Source of the DNA: Thermoleophilaceae bacterium
GTDB taxonomy: Bacteria > Actinomycetota > Thermoleophilia > Solirubrobacterales > Thermoleophilaceae
Reading direction: 5' to 3'
Assembly (NCBI GenBank): GCA_013812065.1
Contig: JACCUC010000185.1
Span: forward strand, 1-7,707
DNA length: 7,707 bases
Shown: positions 1-6,581 of the stretch, one piece after another
Layout: every line of letters begins with the position of its first letter
Numbering within the stretch: the stretch's first letter is position 1
Position numbers and translations under genes: made by a program
Notes under the pieces: generated by a model
What the model was told of the DNA's origin: nothing
Databases searched by the model: none
The model's input: only the letters and a program-made list of their open reading frames with translations

Positions 1-452
1 GTCTTCCGGGGGTCGACCTGGAGCAGGTCGTAGGGGCGCTGGTGGCGCTGCGCGACGCGGTGCGCTCCGGCGCCGTCGCCTCGGCCCACGACGTCAGCGA
101 CGGCGGGTTGGCCAGCGCGATCGCGGAAGCGGCGATCGCCGCCGGCATCGGCTGCCGAATCGACCTCGACCCGTTGGTCGAGGAGCGCGGGTCCTCCGGC
201 GAGACGGCGCTGTTCGGTGAGGGACCGGGCGGCTTTCTGATCAGTGGCGAGCGCGGCGGGCTCGAAAGCCTTGCATCCGACCGTCTGGCGGTACTCGTGA
301 TCGGCGAGGTCGGCGGCGACGCGATCGAGATCGAAGCGGCAGAGCAATCGCTGTCGCTCTCTCTCGCCGACGCGGAGGCAGCCTGGAGCTCACTTGGCGA
401 GCGCGCCGAGAGCGAGCCGGGAGAGTCGCTGTCCCACGCTCCTTCGCCCTGA
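1..452 (+). CDS. purL: PurL (FGAM synthase II), C-terminal fragment
   Basis: This is the 3' end of phosphoribosylformylglycinamidine synthase, the ATP- and ammonia-dependent enzyme that converts FGAR to FGAM (step 4 of purine synthesis, cytoplasm). The gene runs in from upstream of the window; the frame is open from base 3 and ends with TGA at 450-452. Visible landmarks are the SAHDVSDGGLA segment, which matches the SAHD(V/C)S(D/E)GGLA signature of PurL, and ALFGEGPGGFLISG, which matches the GE..GRF(L/V)VS strand-turn near the C-terminus. The end LADAEAAW fits the usual C-terminal helix. No glutamine amidotransferase domain follows, so this is the small-type PurL that works with separate PurS and PurQ, as in Gram-positive bacteria. 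Those partners would be expected upstream but are not in view. The last about 20 residues are Ser/Glu/Pro-rich and probably unstructured. It precedes purF by 112 bases on the same strand. Confidence 0.95.
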   Translation, partial: LPGVDLEQVVGALVALRDAVRSGAVASAHDVSDGGLASAIAEAAIAAGIGCRIDLDPLVEERGSSGETALFGEGPGGFLISGERGGLESLASDRLAVLVIGEVGGDAIEIEAAEQSLSLSLADAEAAWSSLGERAESEPGESLSHAPSP

Positions 453-472
453 GACGCCTCTAGGCGCGAGCG

Positions 473-502
473 TATGACCCGATCCGCGGCCGTTGCTACC
501 CT
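473..502 (+). promoter_or_regulatory. Candidate purF promoter
   Basis: TATGAC at 473-478 resembles a -35 box (TTGAC-like) and TACCCT at 497-502 resembles a TANNNT -10 box, with an 18-base spacer. Transcription would start near 509-510, giving a leader of about 55 bases before the TTG start of purF. It lies in the only sizeable gap between purL and purF. The call rests on motif and spacing alone. Confidence 0.4.
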
Positions 503-512
503 GCCCGGGTAG
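496..512. repeat. Inverted repeat over the purF -10 region
   Basis: CTACCC at 496-501 and GGGTAG at 507-512 are perfect reverse complements separated by five bases. The left arm overlaps the candidate -10 box and the right arm covers the predicted start site. This could be an operator, or by chance a short hairpin at the 5' end of the transcript. No T-tract follows, so it is not a terminator for purL. Confidence 0.4.
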
Positions 513-547
513 GCACTGCGCCTGCGCGTCATCACCTCTCAAACAGC

Positions 548-552
548 GAGGA
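548..552 (+). promoter_or_regulatory. Ribosome binding site supporting purF TTG start
   Basis: GAGGA lies 12 bases before TTG 565. The spacing is on the long side but it is the only purine-rich Shine-Dalgarno-like element ahead of the conserved PurF N-terminus. The next in-frame start upstream, TTG 493, would precede the candidate -10 box and is therefore disfavoured. Confidence 0.45.
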
Positions 553-564
553 AAACGCGCCCTT

Positions 565-2004
565 TTGACCGCTAGCGAGCGGCTCGATATAGAACGCGAG
601 GGACCACGCGACGAGTGCGGCGTGTTCGGCATCTACGCGCCGGGCCACGAGGTCGCCCGTCTCGCCTACTTCGGCCTCTACGCGCTCCAGCATCGCGGCC
701 AGGAGTCGGCCGGGATCGCGACCTGCGAGGGGGGCCACATCACCACCATGCGCGACGCCGGCCTCGTCTCCCAGGTCTTCGACGAGGAGAAGCTGAAAGC
801 GCTCGAGGGGGACATGGCGATCGGCCACGTCCGCTACTCGACCACCGGCGGCGGCTCCTGGGAGAACGCGCAGCCGGTCTGGCGCGACGACGGTCGCGAG
901 CTGGCGCTCGCCCACAACGGCAACCTCACCAACGCGGTCGAGCTCTACAACGAGCTGCGCTCCAACGGGATCGAGTTCCGCGGCACCTCGGACTCCGAGA
1001 TCATGGCCGCGCTTCTCTCTTCCAACGACGGGCGTTACATCGAAGACGCGGTCGCCGACGTGATTCCGCGCCTCGAGGGCGCCTACTCGACCGTGGCGAT
1101 GACCAAGCACGCGATCGTCGCCTTCCGCGATCCCTACGGGGTCCGTCCTCTCTCCCTGGGCCGGCTCGGGGATCGCTTCGTGGTCGCCTCGGAGAGCTGC
1201 GCCTTTGACATCATCGGCGCCGAGCTGCTGCGCGAGGTGCATCCCGGGGAGATGGTCTCGCTGTCAGAGCGCGGGCTCGAGGTTCGCCAGGTCGTGCGCT
1301 CCGACCGTCCGGCCTTCTGCGTCTTCGAGAACATCTACTTCTCCCGCCCCGACTCAAGGATGGACGGTGGGGTGCTGCAGCAGGTGCGCGGTCGGATGGG
1401 CGAGATCCTCCACCGCGAGGCGCCGGTCGACGCCGACCTGGTGATCTCGGTCCCCGACTCCGGCAACCCGGCCGCCAACGGCTTCGCCCGCGCCTCCGGG
1501 ATCCCCCAGGACGACGGCCTGATCAAGAACCGCTACGTGCAACGCACCTTCATCCAGCCCGGCCAGGAGCTGCGCAAGCACGGGCTGCGGATGAAGTTCA
1601 ACCCGCTGCCGGAAATCGTCGCCGGAAAGCGCGTGGTCGTCGTCGACGACTCGATCGTTCGCGGCAACACGACCCGCCAGATCGTCGGCATGCTGCGCGA
1701 CGCGGGGGCGATCGAGGTCCACCTGCGCATCTCCGCGCCGGCAATCCGTCATCCCTGCCACTACGGGATCGACATGTCCACGCCGCAGGAGATGATCGCC
1801 CACGACCGCACGGTCGAGGAGGTCGCCGCCGAGCTCGGCTGCGACTCGCTCGGCTACCTGTCGCTCGAGGGGGTCTACGAGGCGGTCGGCGCCGAGCGCG
1901 AAACGCACTGTGACGCGTGCTTCACGGGTGACTACCCGCTCGAGCGCACGGAGGCGGCGGGAGGTAAGCACGCGCTCGAGGAGCTGGTGGCGGCGCCGGT
2001 CTGA
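565..2004 (+). CDS. purF: Amidophosphoribosyltransferase PurF, Fe-S type
   Basis: PurF catalyses the committed step of purine synthesis, PRPP plus glutamine to 5-phosphoribosylamine, in the cytoplasm. The protein is 479 residues from TTG 565, usual for the family. The N-terminal Ntn-type class II glutaminase domain begins with DECGVFGI; Cys18 aligns with the catalytic cysteine, so a 17-residue propeptide must be removed, as in Bacillus PurF. The middle and C-terminal part is a phosphoribosyltransferase domain with the PRPP loop VVVVDDSIVRGNTT (Asp361/Asp362). Cys252 (FCVFENIYFSRPDS), Cys398 (RHPCHYGID) and Cys449-x-x-Cys452 match the four ligands of the [4Fe-4S] cluster of the Bacillus-type enzyme. 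The Fe-S cluster in that family makes the enzyme oxygen-sensitive. The start was chosen because no ATG or GTG precedes Cys18 in frame and GAGGA lies upstream. It lies between purL and recQ; purM, often next to purF, is not here. Confidence 0.97.
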   Translation: MTASERLDIEREGPRDECGVFGIYAPGHEVARLAYFGLYALQHRGQESAGIATCEGGHITTMRDAGLVSQVFDEEKLKALEGDMAIGHVRYSTTGGGSWENAQPVWRDDGRELALAHNGNLTNAVELYNELRSNGIEFRGTSDSEIMAALLSSNDGRYIEDAVADVIPRLEGAYSTVAMTKHAIVAFRDPYGVRPLSLGRLGDRFVVASESCAFDIIGAELLREVHPGEMVSLSERGLEVRQVVRSDRPAFCVFENIYFSRPDSRMDGGVLQQVRGRMGEILHREAPVDADLVISVPDSGNPAANGFARASGIPQDDGLIKNRYVQRTFIQPGQELRKHGLRMKFNPLPEIVAGKRVVVVDDSIVRGNTTRQIVGMLRDAGAIEVHLRISAPAIRHPCHYGIDMSTPQEMIAHDRTVEEVAAELGCDSLGYLSLEGVYEAVGAERETHCDACFTGDYPLERTEAAGGKHALEELVAAPV

Positions 2005-2106
2005 GTGCTGCTCCGGCGCGGCTACGGCTCGCGGCCGCTTCGCGACAAGTCCGCAACGAGGGTGACGCGAGCGAGAAGTCGCCCGTTCGGCCGCCGGGGC
2101 GCTAGG

Positions 2107-2112
2107 TAGTGT
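2107..2112 (+). promoter_or_regulatory. Candidate -10 box for leaderless recQ mRNA
   Basis: TAGTGT matches TANNNT and lies exactly seven bases before ATG 2120, the spacing expected if transcription starts on the A of the start codon. No clear -35 element is seen; GTTCGG at 2085-2090 is the weak best candidate. There is no good Shine-Dalgarno sequence before the gene, which fits leaderless initiation. This promoter would also serve purN and purH. Confidence 0.4.
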
Positions 2113-2119
2113 GGCCGCC

Positions 2120-3886
2120 ATGGACCTCGAGGGCCTTCTGCGCGAGTTCTTCGGCTTCTCCGGCTTCCGCACCGGCCAGCGCGAGGCCTGTGAGGCGGCC
2201 CTGGCCGGGCGCGACGCGCTCGTCGTCATGCCGACGGGGTCGGGCAAGTCGCTCTGCTACCAGCTTCCCGCACTCGCGCGCGAGGACCTGACGATCGTCG
2301 TCTCGCCGCTCGTCTCGCTGATGCAGGACCAGGTCGAGGCGCTCGAGGCGCGCGGCTTCGGCGACCGCGTCGCACTCGTCAACTCACAGCGGGACGCCGC
2401 CGCCAACGAGCAGGCCGTCGCCCGGGCCACGCGAGGCGATCTGCGCCTGCTGTACGTCGCGCCCGAGCGCTTCTCCTCGCCCCGCTTCGTGGCGGGCATC
2501 CGCGAGGCCGCCGTCGGCCTCTTCGTGGTCGACGAGGCCCACTGCGTCTCGCAGTGGGGCCACGATTTCCGGCCCGACTACTTCCGCCTCGCCGACGCGG
2601 CGCGCTACCTCGGCGCTCGCTCTCTGCTCGCCTCGACGGCGACGGCGACGCCGCGGGTCGCGGCCGACATCGAGACACGCCTCGCCCTGCGCGACCCGGC
2701 TCGGATCACCACGGGCTTCGACCGCCCGAACCTGTCGTTCGCCGTCGCCCGGCCGGCGGGCCACGAGAAGGCGCGCCTGCTCACCGCGGCGTTGTCCGAG
2801 GAGGGTGCGCTCCCGGCGATCGTGTACGCGGGCACGCGCGCGGGCAGCGAGGAGCTCGCGCAGGAGCTGTCGGGCGCACTCGGCCAGGAGGTGCTCGCCT
2901 ACCACGCGGGCCTCGAGCGCGAGCGCCGCGCGACTGTCCAGCGGCGATTCCTGGCCGACGAGGTGCCCGTCGTCGTCGCGACGAACGCCTTTGGCATGGG
3001 CGTCGACAAGCCGAACGTGCGCACCGTGGTGCACGCAAGCGTCCCGTCCTCGCTCGAGGCCTACTACCAGGAGGCGGGCCGCGCCGGGCGCGACGGTGCG
3101 CTCTCGCGGGCGCTCCTGCTGGCCGAGAACCGCGACAAGGCCCTGCACGTCCACTTCATCCGCCGCGATGAGCTCGACGAGCGCCTGCCGGGGCGCCTAG
3201 CCGAGCGGCTCGCCGACGCATCGGTCGACCTCGAGGGGCGCTACAGCGTCGCGGCCGACGAGCTCGCCCGCGACCTGAAGGTCAACGGCGATCAGCTCCG
3301 AGCCCTGCTCGGCCACCTCGCGCGCGCAGGGGTGGTCGAGCCGGCCCCCTCGTCGCCCGACCGAGTCGCGGGCCGCCTCGCTCGGGCCTTCGACCGCCGC
3401 GCCGCGACGCAGTGCCACGCCCTCGCCGCCGAGGGCACGCGCGCCCGCTGGCGCCAGTACCGCGAGATCTGGGGCTACGTCGAAACGGGCTCGTGCCGGC
3501 GCAGCGCGATCCTGCGCCACTTCGGCGATCGCGCCCGCCCTCAGGCCGAAGGCGCCTGCTGCGACGCCTGCGTCCCGAAGATCGTTCCCGACCTGCCCGC
3601 GCGCGAGCCCACCGAGCTGCGCGACCTCGACGACGCGATCCTGTCGGTGGCCCGGGCGGCGCGTCCCGCGGTCGGCCGTACCACGTGCGCGGAGATCCTC
3701 CACGGGGCTCGGACCAAGAAGATCGAGCGCAACTCCTACGACGGCCTGCCTGCGTACGCGGTGTCGGCGCGGCGGCGGCGCGCCGAGATTCTCACGCGGA
3801 TCGACGAGCTGATCGAGGAGGGCAGCCTCGGGACGAGCGGCGGTCACTACCCGGTGCTGCAGGCGCCGGTGGCGACGGCGGGGTGA
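2120..3886 (+). CDS. recQ: ATP-dependent DNA helicase RecQ
   Basis: This is a superfamily 2 3'-5' DNA helicase that unwinds recombination and stalled-fork structures. The protein is 588 residues from ATG 2120 (GTG 2111 would add three). Motifs in order: motif 0 around FRTGQREA (Gln20), Walker A MPTGSGKS (Lys43), DEAH box VVDEAHCVSQWGHDFRPDY (Asp138-His141, with the aromatic-rich RecQ loop), motif III STATATP (from Ser172), and motif VI YYQEAGRAGRDG (Gln317, Arg321, Arg324). A zinc-binding region follows, with Cys459, Cys480, Cys481 and Cys484; the adjacent Cys480-Cys481 pair replaces the commoner CxxCxxC spacing. After about residue 495 comes a winged-helix-like RQC region (LDDAILSVARAARPAVGRT, DGLPAYAVSARRR). 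No HRDC domain is apparent. Its stop overlaps the purN start (GTGA), so it is probably cotranslated with purN despite having no known role in purine synthesis. Confidence 0.96.
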   Translation: MDLEGLLREFFGFSGFRTGQREACEAALAGRDALVVMPTGSGKSLCYQLPALAREDLTIVVSPLVSLMQDQVEALEARGFGDRVALVNSQRDAAANEQAVARATRGDLRLLYVAPERFSSPRFVAGIREAAVGLFVVDEAHCVSQWGHDFRPDYFRLADAARYLGARSLLASTATATPRVAADIETRLALRDPARITTGFDRPNLSFAVARPAGHEKARLLTAALSEEGALPAIVYAGTRAGSEELAQELSGALGQEVLAYHAGLERERRATVQRRFLADEVPVVVATNAFGMGVDKPNVRTVVHASVPSSLEAYYQEAGRAGRDGALSRALLLAENRDKALHVHFIRRDELDERLPGRLAERLADASVDLEGRYSVAADELARDLKVNGDQLRALLGHLARAGVVEPAPSSPDRVAGRLARAFDRRAATQCHALAAEGTRARWRQYREIWGYVETGSCRRSAILRHFGDRARPQAEGACCDACVPKIVPDLPAREPTELRDLDDAILSVARAARPAVGRTTCAEILHGARTKKIERNSYDGLPAYAVSARRRRAEILTRIDELIEEGSLGTSGGHYPVLQAPVATAG

Positions 3887-4527
3887 GGCCGTTTCGGCTC
3901 GCGGTGCTCGTATCCGGGGAGGGGTCGAACCTTCAGGCGATCCTCGACTCGGTCCACGGGCGCGAGGGGATCGACGTCGCGTGCGTGGGCGCCAGCCGCC
4001 CTGATGCGCGCGCCCTCGAGCGGGCTCGCGAGGCCGGCGTCCCGACCGGGGTCTTCGCGGCGAGCGATCACTCCGATCGTGCCGTCCGCGACGAGGCGCT
4101 AGCGGAGTTCCTGATCGCTCACGATGTAGATCTCGTGGTTCTCGCGGGCTTCATGGAGCTGCTGGACCCTGCCTTCGTGCGTCGCTTCGACGGGCGCATG
4201 ATCAACGTCCATCCATCGCTGCTTCCCGCCTTTCCGGGTGTGAGGGCGATCGAGCAGGCGCTCGACTACGGCGTGCGGGTCACCGGCGTGACCGTCCACT
4301 TCGTCGACGAGGGAGTCGATACGGGGGCGATCGTGGCGCAGGCGGCGATCGAGCTTCCGTATGCTCCCGACATCGCACGCGTCGAGGAGATGGTCCATGC
4401 CGTCGAGCACCGGCTTCTTCCCGAGGCGATCCGGCTGATCGCCCGCGGCGGAGTTCGCATCGAGCCGGCCGAGCCCGGCGCTCGGCGCCGCGTGAACCTC
4501 GAGCGGGAGCCGAATGGCGAGCGCTGA
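3883..4527 (+). CDS. purN: Phosphoribosylglycinamide formyltransferase PurN
   Basis: PurN transfers a formyl group from 10-formyltetrahydrofolate to GAR, giving FGAR (step 3). The product is 214 residues, normal for the family. The N-terminal phosphate-binding turn is LVSGEGSNLQAILD (residues 9-22). The folate and catalytic part has INVHPSLLPAFPG, giving Asn108 and His110, followed by DEGVDTG with Asp146; these match the Asn-His-Asp triad of E. coli PurN (N106, H108, D144). LAGFMELL is also typical. The GTG start at 3883 overlaps the recQ TGA in GTGA, a classic translational coupling arrangement, and puts the first strand (RLAVLVSG) right at the N-terminus as in relatives. There is only a weak GGCGGG upstream. 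The last about 20 residues are charged and extend past the core. Its 3' end overlaps the purH start by 14 bases. Confidence 0.96.
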   Translation: MRPFRLAVLVSGEGSNLQAILDSVHGREGIDVACVGASRPDARALERAREAGVPTGVFAASDHSDRAVRDEALAEFLIAHDVDLVVLAGFMELLDPAFVRRFDGRMINVHPSLLPAFPGVRAIEQALDYGVRVTGVTVHFVDEGVDTGAIVAQAAIELPYAPDIARVEEMVHAVEHRLLPEAIRLIARGGVRIEPAEPGARRRVNLEREPNGER

Positions 4528-6148
4528 GTCACGCGCCCGGGCGGCGGATCTGGACCCCGGGGCCTGCGCGCCCGCCAGCGCTCCCGCGCTCAACCCGCCC
4601 GCTGAGGTGCGCGTCCGCCGCGCCCTCCTGAGCGTCTCCGACAAGCGCGGGCTCGTCGACTTCGCCCGTGGCCTCACAGACCTCGGGGTCGAGCTCATCT
4701 CGACCGGCGGCACGGCCCGCGAGCTGGCCGACGCGGGCATTGAGAGCCGGGCGGTCGAGGAGCTGACCGGGTTTCCGGAGATCCTCGACGGTCGCGTCAA
4801 GACCCTCAACCCGCGTATCCACGCCGGGCTCCTCGCCGTGCGCTCCGACCCCGAGCACTCCGCAACCCTCGACGAGCACGAGATCGAGCCGATTGACCTC
4901 GTGTGCGTGAACCTCTATCCGTTCGAGCGCGCCGCGAACCGCCGTGGCGCCAACGACGCCGAGGTGATCGAGGACATCGACGTCGGCGGGCCGACCCTCA
5001 TCCGCGCCGCGGCCAAGAACCACGCCTTCGTGGCCTCCGTGGTCAAGCCCGAGAGCTACGACGCGGTGCTCGAGGAGCTCCACAACCTGGGCTGCCGGAT
5101 CTCCGCCCAGACCCGCGCCGCGCTTGCCCTCGAGGCGTTCTCGCTCACCGCGCGCTACGACGCCGCCGTCGCCCGGTGGTTCTCCGAGCGGGAGGAGGAC
5201 TTCCCCGCGCTCTACGTGCGCGCCTACGAGAAGGTGCTCGATCTCTCCTACGGCGAGAACCCCCACCAGCGGGCGGCCTACTACGCCCAGACCGGCGCCC
5301 GCACCCATCTACTGTCGATGGTGTCGAAGCTCCACGGGCGCGAGCTTTCGTTCAACAACCTGCTCGATCTCGACGCGGTGCGGCGCCTGATCGGCGAGTT
5401 CGAGGTGCCGGCCGCGGCGATCATCAAGCACAACAACCCGTGTGGGTGCGCGCTTGCCCAGACCGCGGGCGAGGCCTTCGAACGTGCGTTTGCCACCGAT
5501 CCGGCGAGTGCCTTCGGGGGGCTGATCTGCGTCAACCGATCCGTCGACGCAGCCTTGGCCGAGCGACTCGGCTCGATATTCGTCGAGATGATCTTCGCGC
5601 CCGACTATGACGAGGATGCCTGCGAGATCCTTCAGCGCAAGGAGAACCTGCGCATCATGCGCGACGCCGAGCGCCGAACCTGGCCCGAGGCCGAGCACGA
5701 CTTCCAGCGCGTTCGCGGCGGCATGCTCCTGCAGGATCGAGACGAGGCCCTCGAGCTGCGGGACGAGATGGAGGTCGTCACCGAGCGCCGGCCGAGCGAG
5801 GCGGAATGGGGCGACCTGCTGTTTGCCTGGAAGGTCTGCAAGCACGTGCGCTCGAACGCGATAGTGCTCGCACGCGACCTCGCGACGGTGGCGGTCGGCG
5901 CCGGGCAGATGAGCCGCGTCGACTCGGTGCGGATTGCCGTCGACAAGGCGGGGTCGAAAGTCGCGGGCGGGGTGATGGCCTCCGATGCCTTCTTTCCCTT
6001 CGCAGACGGCCCCGAGGTGGCGATCGAGGCCGGCGTGCGGTGCATCATCCAGCCGGGAGGCTCGCAGCGCGACGACGAGGTCGTCGAGGCGTGCGATCGC
6101 GCCGACGTGGCCATGGTGCTGACCTCAAGGCGGCATTTCCGCCACTGA
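4514..6148 (+). CDS. purH: Bifunctional PurH (AICAR transformylase / IMP cyclohydrolase)
   Basis: PurH performs the last two steps to IMP: formylation of AICAR with 10-formyl-THF, then ring closure. It is 544 residues from ATG 4514. The N-terminal MGS-like cyclohydrolase domain begins at RRALLSVSDKRGL (about 35) and contains STGGTARELA, GRVKTLNPRIHAGLL (Lys96), NLYPFERA and EDIDVGGPTLIRAAAKNH. The transformylase domain includes SYGENPHQR, the catalytic KHNNPCG (Lys305-His306), SNAIV (Asn448), GAGQMSRVDS, ASDAFFPF, QPGGSQRDDEV and the canonical C-terminus RHFRH. Asn99 stands where KTLHP has His in the E. coli and Mycobacterium tuberculosis enzymes. About 30 residues precede the conserved start; GTG 4607 (giving VRVRRALLS) is a rival start. 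ATG 4514 is preferred because GGGAG lies four bases upstream and it overlaps purN, fitting coupled translation. It is the last gene of the cluster and is followed 19 bases later by the convergent tRNA-Lys. Confidence 0.96.
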   Translation: MASAESRARAADLDPGACAPASAPALNPPAEVRVRRALLSVSDKRGLVDFARGLTDLGVELISTGGTARELADAGIESRAVEELTGFPEILDGRVKTLNPRIHAGLLAVRSDPEHSATLDEHEIEPIDLVCVNLYPFERAANRRGANDAEVIEDIDVGGPTLIRAAAKNHAFVASVVKPESYDAVLEELHNLGCRISAQTRAALALEAFSLTARYDAAVARWFSEREEDFPALYVRAYEKVLDLSYGENPHQRAAYYAQTGARTHLLSMVSKLHGRELSFNNLLDLDAVRRLIGEFEVPAAAIIKHNNPCGCALAQTAGEAFERAFATDPASAFGGLICVNRSVDAALAERLGSIFVEMIFAPDYDEDACEILQRKENLRIMRDAERRTWPEAEHDFQRVRGGMLLQDRDEALELRDEMEVVTERRPSEAEWGDLLFAWKVCKHVRSNAIVLARDLATVAVGAGQMSRVDSVRIAVDKAGSKVAGGVMASDAFFPFADGPEVAIEAGVRCIIQPGGSQRDDEVVEACDRADVAMVLTSRRHFRH

Positions 6149-6167
6149 GACCGGGCTGCGGGCGGCA

Positions 6168-6241
6168 TGCCCCCGGAAGGACTCGAACCTTCGCCGCGCG
6201 GATTAAAAGTCCGCCGCTCTGACCAGCTGAGCTACGGGGGC
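6168..6241 (-). tRNA. tRNA-Lys (anticodon TTT)
   Basis: The minus strand folds into a full cloverleaf of 74 bases. The acceptor stem GCCCCCG/CGGGGGC is perfect; the D-arm is GCTCAGCTGGTCAGAGC. The anticodon stem GCGGA/TCCGC carries loop CTTTTAA (anticodon TTT, reading AAA/AAG). The T-arm is GAAGG-TTCGAGT-CCTTC and the discriminator is A. CCA is not encoded; TGC follows the discriminator, so a CCA-adding enzyme is needed. It is convergent with purH, 19 bases away. Confidence 0.97.
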
Positions 6242-6244
6242 CGG

Positions 6245-6263
6245 GCGACCGATCATAGGTCGC
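6245..6263. repeat. Inverted repeat flanking the tRNA-Lys -10 box
   Basis: GCGACC at 6245-6250 and GGTCGC at 6258-6263 form a perfect 6-base dyad with a 7-base centre. The centre contains the candidate -10 hexamer of tRNA-Lys, and one arm covers its predicted start site. It could be a protein-binding site, but short dyads arise easily in GC-rich DNA. Confidence 0.35.
6252..6257 (-). promoter_or_regulatory. Candidate -10 box of tRNA-Lys
   Basis: On the minus strand this reads TATGAT, close to the TATAAT consensus, ten bases before the tRNA 5' end. GCTGAG (6279-6274, minus strand) is a weak -35 candidate with a 16-base spacer and overlaps the stop codon of the DUF3072 gene. tRNA-Lys therefore probably has its own promoter and does not depend on readthrough. 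Confidence 0.5.
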
Positions 6264-6274
6264 GGGCTAGGAGC

Positions 6275-6517
6275 TCAGCGCCCGGCGCGCCCTGAGCGTT
6301 CGCGCAGCTCGTCGATCCGCTGTGAGGCCTGAGCCTTGGTCATCCCCGAGTCGAACGACTCGCCGGCCTCCTCGGAGAGGGTCTTCAGGTAGGAGGCCTG
6401 GGCGCCGGTCATGGGCTCCTCGCCGGTGACCCAGTCGCTCGGGTCCTTCTCGACGTTCGAGCCGGCCGCGGGAGCGGCGTCGGTATCGGTCTTCGGGTTG
6501 AGGTCTTCCTGGGCCAT
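6275..6517 (-). CDS. Small DUF3072 protein
   Basis: This 80-residue acidic, soluble protein resembles the DUF3072 family of short actinobacterial proteins of unknown function. The N-terminal about 22 residues (MAQEDLNPKTDTDAAPAAGS) are low-complexity and probably disordered. The conserved part is DPSDWVTGEEPMTGAQASYL (residues 25-44), followed by a helix around LKTLSEEAGES and a second, TKAQASQRIDELRER (60-74), ending in a basic tail. There is no signal peptide, membrane segment or cysteine. Start ATG 6517 has no Shine-Dalgarno sequence. Instead a -10-like TATTCT lies seven bases before it, which suggests a leaderless mRNA. It is transcribed divergently from tRNA-Glu and in the same direction as tRNA-Lys, which begins 33 bases after its stop codon. 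Family assignment is from memory of the motif; function is unknown. Confidence 0.88.
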   Translation of the reverse strand: MAQEDLNPKTDTDAAPAAGSNVEKDPSDWVTGEEPMTGAQASYLKTLSEEAGESFDSGMTKAQASQRIDELRERSGRAGR

Positions 6518-6524
6518 GCTGTGG

Positions 6525-6530
6525 AGAATA
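6525..6530 (-). promoter_or_regulatory. Candidate -10 box for leaderless DUF3072 mRNA
   Basis: The minus strand reads TATTCT here, with exactly seven bases between it and ATG 6517. This is the same TANNNT-N7-ATG geometry as upstream of recQ. No -35 match is apparent at 17-18 bases upstream. Confidence 0.45.
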
Positions 6531-6566
6531 CTGTTCGCGCCGGCGGTGCCGGGCGTTCTGGGCGCC

Positions 6567-6572
6567 TAGAAT
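6567..6572 (+). promoter_or_regulatory. Candidate -10 box of tRNA-Glu
   Basis: TAGAAT, one mismatch from TATAAT, lies nine bases before the tRNA-Glu 5' end. This predicts a start site only a few bases upstream of the mature tRNA. No convincing -35 box is seen. It shares the 64-base divergent gap with the DUF3072 promoter. Confidence 0.5.
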
Positions 6573-6581
6573 CCCCGCTGC

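Noticed and set aside
493..564. Longer PurF from TTG 493
   Set aside because: It would start upstream of the candidate -10 box and adds a Cys/Pro-rich stretch unlike PurF N-termini.
453..564. Purine riboswitch before purF
   Set aside because: The leader is only about 55 bases and shows no purine-aptamer-like three-way junction.
2029..2045. TCGCG-N7-CGCGA hairpin between purF and recQ
   Set aside because: Only five pairs, no T-tract, and CG-rich dyads are frequent by chance at this composition.
532..2247. Long minus-strand open frames opposite purF and the start of recQ (532-1242, 1354-2247)
   Set aside because: They mirror strong coding on the other strand, give low-complexity Arg/Val/Asp-rich translations with no domains, and are expected in high-GC DNA.
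2384..3847. Minus- and alternate-frame openings across recQ
   Set aside because: RecQ motifs are continuous in one frame over the whole region; the others are Arg/Ala-rich shadows.
4529..5845. Antisense frames across purH
   Set aside because: No recognisable domain, and purH is unmistakable from motifs end to end.
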